From contig JAYQSQ010000011.1 in NCBI GenBank assembly GCA_038146985.1, forward strand, positions 326,164-390,163: a stretch of DNA of 64,000 nt, given 5' to 3'. Position 1 is the first letter of the stretch; the number at the start of each line of letters is the position of its first letter. Of this stretch, positions 63,336-64,000 are shown one piece after another. The DNA is from JADHLJ01 sp038146985. Lineage in GTDB: Bacteria > Pseudomonadota > Alphaproteobacteria > Thalassobaculales > Thalassobaculaceae. Position numbers and translations under genes: made by a program. The notes under the pieces were generated by a model. The model was not told the DNA's origin. It ran no database searches and worked only from the letters and a program-made list of their open reading frames with translations.

Positions 63336-64000
63336 TCAATTCATGACGATGCGGGGGGCGGCGCGGCGGGTGCCGCTCGCCGGCGCGATCTTGGCCCAGA
63401 CCGCCTCGGCGATGGCGCGATAGGCGAGAGCGTGCGGGCCGTCCGGCGCCGAGATCACGATCGGCGCGCCGGCATCCGAGGTCTTGCGGATATCCATGTG
63501 CAGCGGCACCTCGCCGAGGAAGTCGACACCTAGGGCCTCGGCCTCGGCCCGGGCGCCGCCATGGCCGAAAATGTCGCTCCGCTCGCCGCAATGCGGGCAG
63601 ATGAAGGTGCTCATGTTCTCGATGATACCCAGCACCGGCACATCGACCTTGCGGAACATGTTGAGACCCTTGCGGGCATCCAGCAACGCGATGTCCTGGG
63701 GCGTCGAGACGATGACCGCGCCGGCCAGCGGCACCCGCTGGGACATGGTGAGCTGGGCATCGCCCGTCCCCGGCGGCATGTCGACGATCATCACGTCAAG
63801 CTCGCCCCAGGCGACATCGCGCAGCATCTGTTCCAGCGCGCTCATTACCATCGGGCCGCGCCAGATGGTGGGCGAATCCTCGGGCACCAGAAAGCCGATG
63901 GACATGCATCTCACGCCATGCTTGGAGAGCGGGATCAGAATCCGCCCGTCCTCGCTGGTCGGCTTGTCGGTGATTCCCATCATGCGCGGCAGCGAGGGAC
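63336..64000 (-). CDS. mrp: Mrp/ApbC/NBP35-type iron-sulfur carrier ATPase (N-terminus beyond window)
   Basis: The C-terminal 221 residues are visible. From the right edge it reads PSLPRMMGITDKPTSEDGRILIPLSKHGVRCMSIGFL, then LDVMIVDMPPGTGDAQLTMSQRVPLAGAVIVSTPQDIALLDARKGLNMFRKVDVPVLGIIENMSTFICPHCGERSDIFGHGG. The CPHC pair is the Fe-S binding CxxC and MPPGTGD is Walker B-like; the N-terminal P-loop lies outside. It assembles or transfers 4Fe-4S clusters. The start codon is not in the window. Confidence 0.92.
   Translation of the reverse strand, partial: PSLPRMMGITDKPTSEDGRILIPLSKHGVRCMSIGFLVPEDSPTIWRGPMVMSALEQMLRDVAWGELDVMIVDMPPGTGDAQLTMSQRVPLAGAVIVSTPQDIALLDARKGLNMFRKVDVPVLGIIENMSTFICPHCGERSDIFGHGGARAEAEALGVDFLGEVPLHMDIRKTSDAGAPIVISAPDGPHALAYRAIAEAVWAKIAPASGTRRAAPRIVMN

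Overview
The window is 64 kb of GC-rich, gene-dense DNA that reads as the chromosome of an alphaproteobacterium, most likely a free-living Rhodospirillales-type organism. The evidence is a circularly permuted (two-piece) tmRNA gene with tag ANDNYAEARLAA, an F0 ATP-synthase operon (atpI-B-E-F'-F) carrying both b' and b subunits and separated from F1, an alpha-type SspB, and the order DUF721/DciA - DsbA-like thioredoxin - SMC. There is no transposase, integrase, phage gene, CRISPR array, rRNA or canonical tRNA.

Layout. 0-9 kb: YtoQ, an EamA transporter, a TPR-2OG oxygenase head to head with a membrane class III cyclase, a broken HpcH/HpaI aldolase, and a methyltransferase followed by a 525-aa protein of unknown family. 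9-36 kb is accessory catabolism: a PuuE-like deacetylase, a CmcJ-type oxygenase, a three-gene HcnABC/opine-oxidase-like dehydrogenase, GMC and PuuB-like oxidases, YghU, GFA, TPR-GSCFA, two flavin-dependent LLM enzymes (one frameshifted), a FadH-like reductase, a catalytically degenerate HtrA-like protein, an AceE-like E1, a PhyH oxygenase, a DHA2 MFS pump and a PanB-like protein. 37-48 kb is the conserved core: an AmmeMemoRadiSam locus (B-A fusion divergent from the radical SAM gene), dciA, dsbA-like, smc, the F0 operon, apt. 48-54 kb: a thiolase-AcuI pair and a complete Mla/MCE lipid-transport operon (permease with STAS, ATPase, MCE protein, lipoprotein). 54-64 kb: hydrolase plus aminotransferase, class I fumarase, sspB, ssrA, a ruined TPR glycosyltransferase gene, thyA, folA, a GNAT and the edge of mrp/apbC.

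Two window-wide patterns stand out. First, a composite intergenic repeat of about 125-165 bp with a palindrome at each end occurs five times (about 10.0, 23.7, 56.5, 62.4 and 63.2 kb), and a second palindromic element built on ACCCTTCGAGA arms occurs twice (17.6 and 33.4 kb). Second, single-base frameshifts, mostly in short homopolymers, break otherwise well-conserved genes. They cluster at 58.4-61.2 kb (sspB, TPR-GT, thyA), with isolated cases at about 6.0 and 23.4 kb. Essential-type genes such as thyA being hit suggests sequence error at least in part.

Functionally notable: ssrA (tagging RNA) sits directly upstream of sspB (adaptor delivering ssrA-tagged proteins to ClpXP) on the same strand; thyA and folA form a thymidylate pair. 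Several orphan enzymes lack usual partners (E1 without E2/E3, DHA2 pump without adaptor). All functions are inferred from motifs read by eye; no database search was run.
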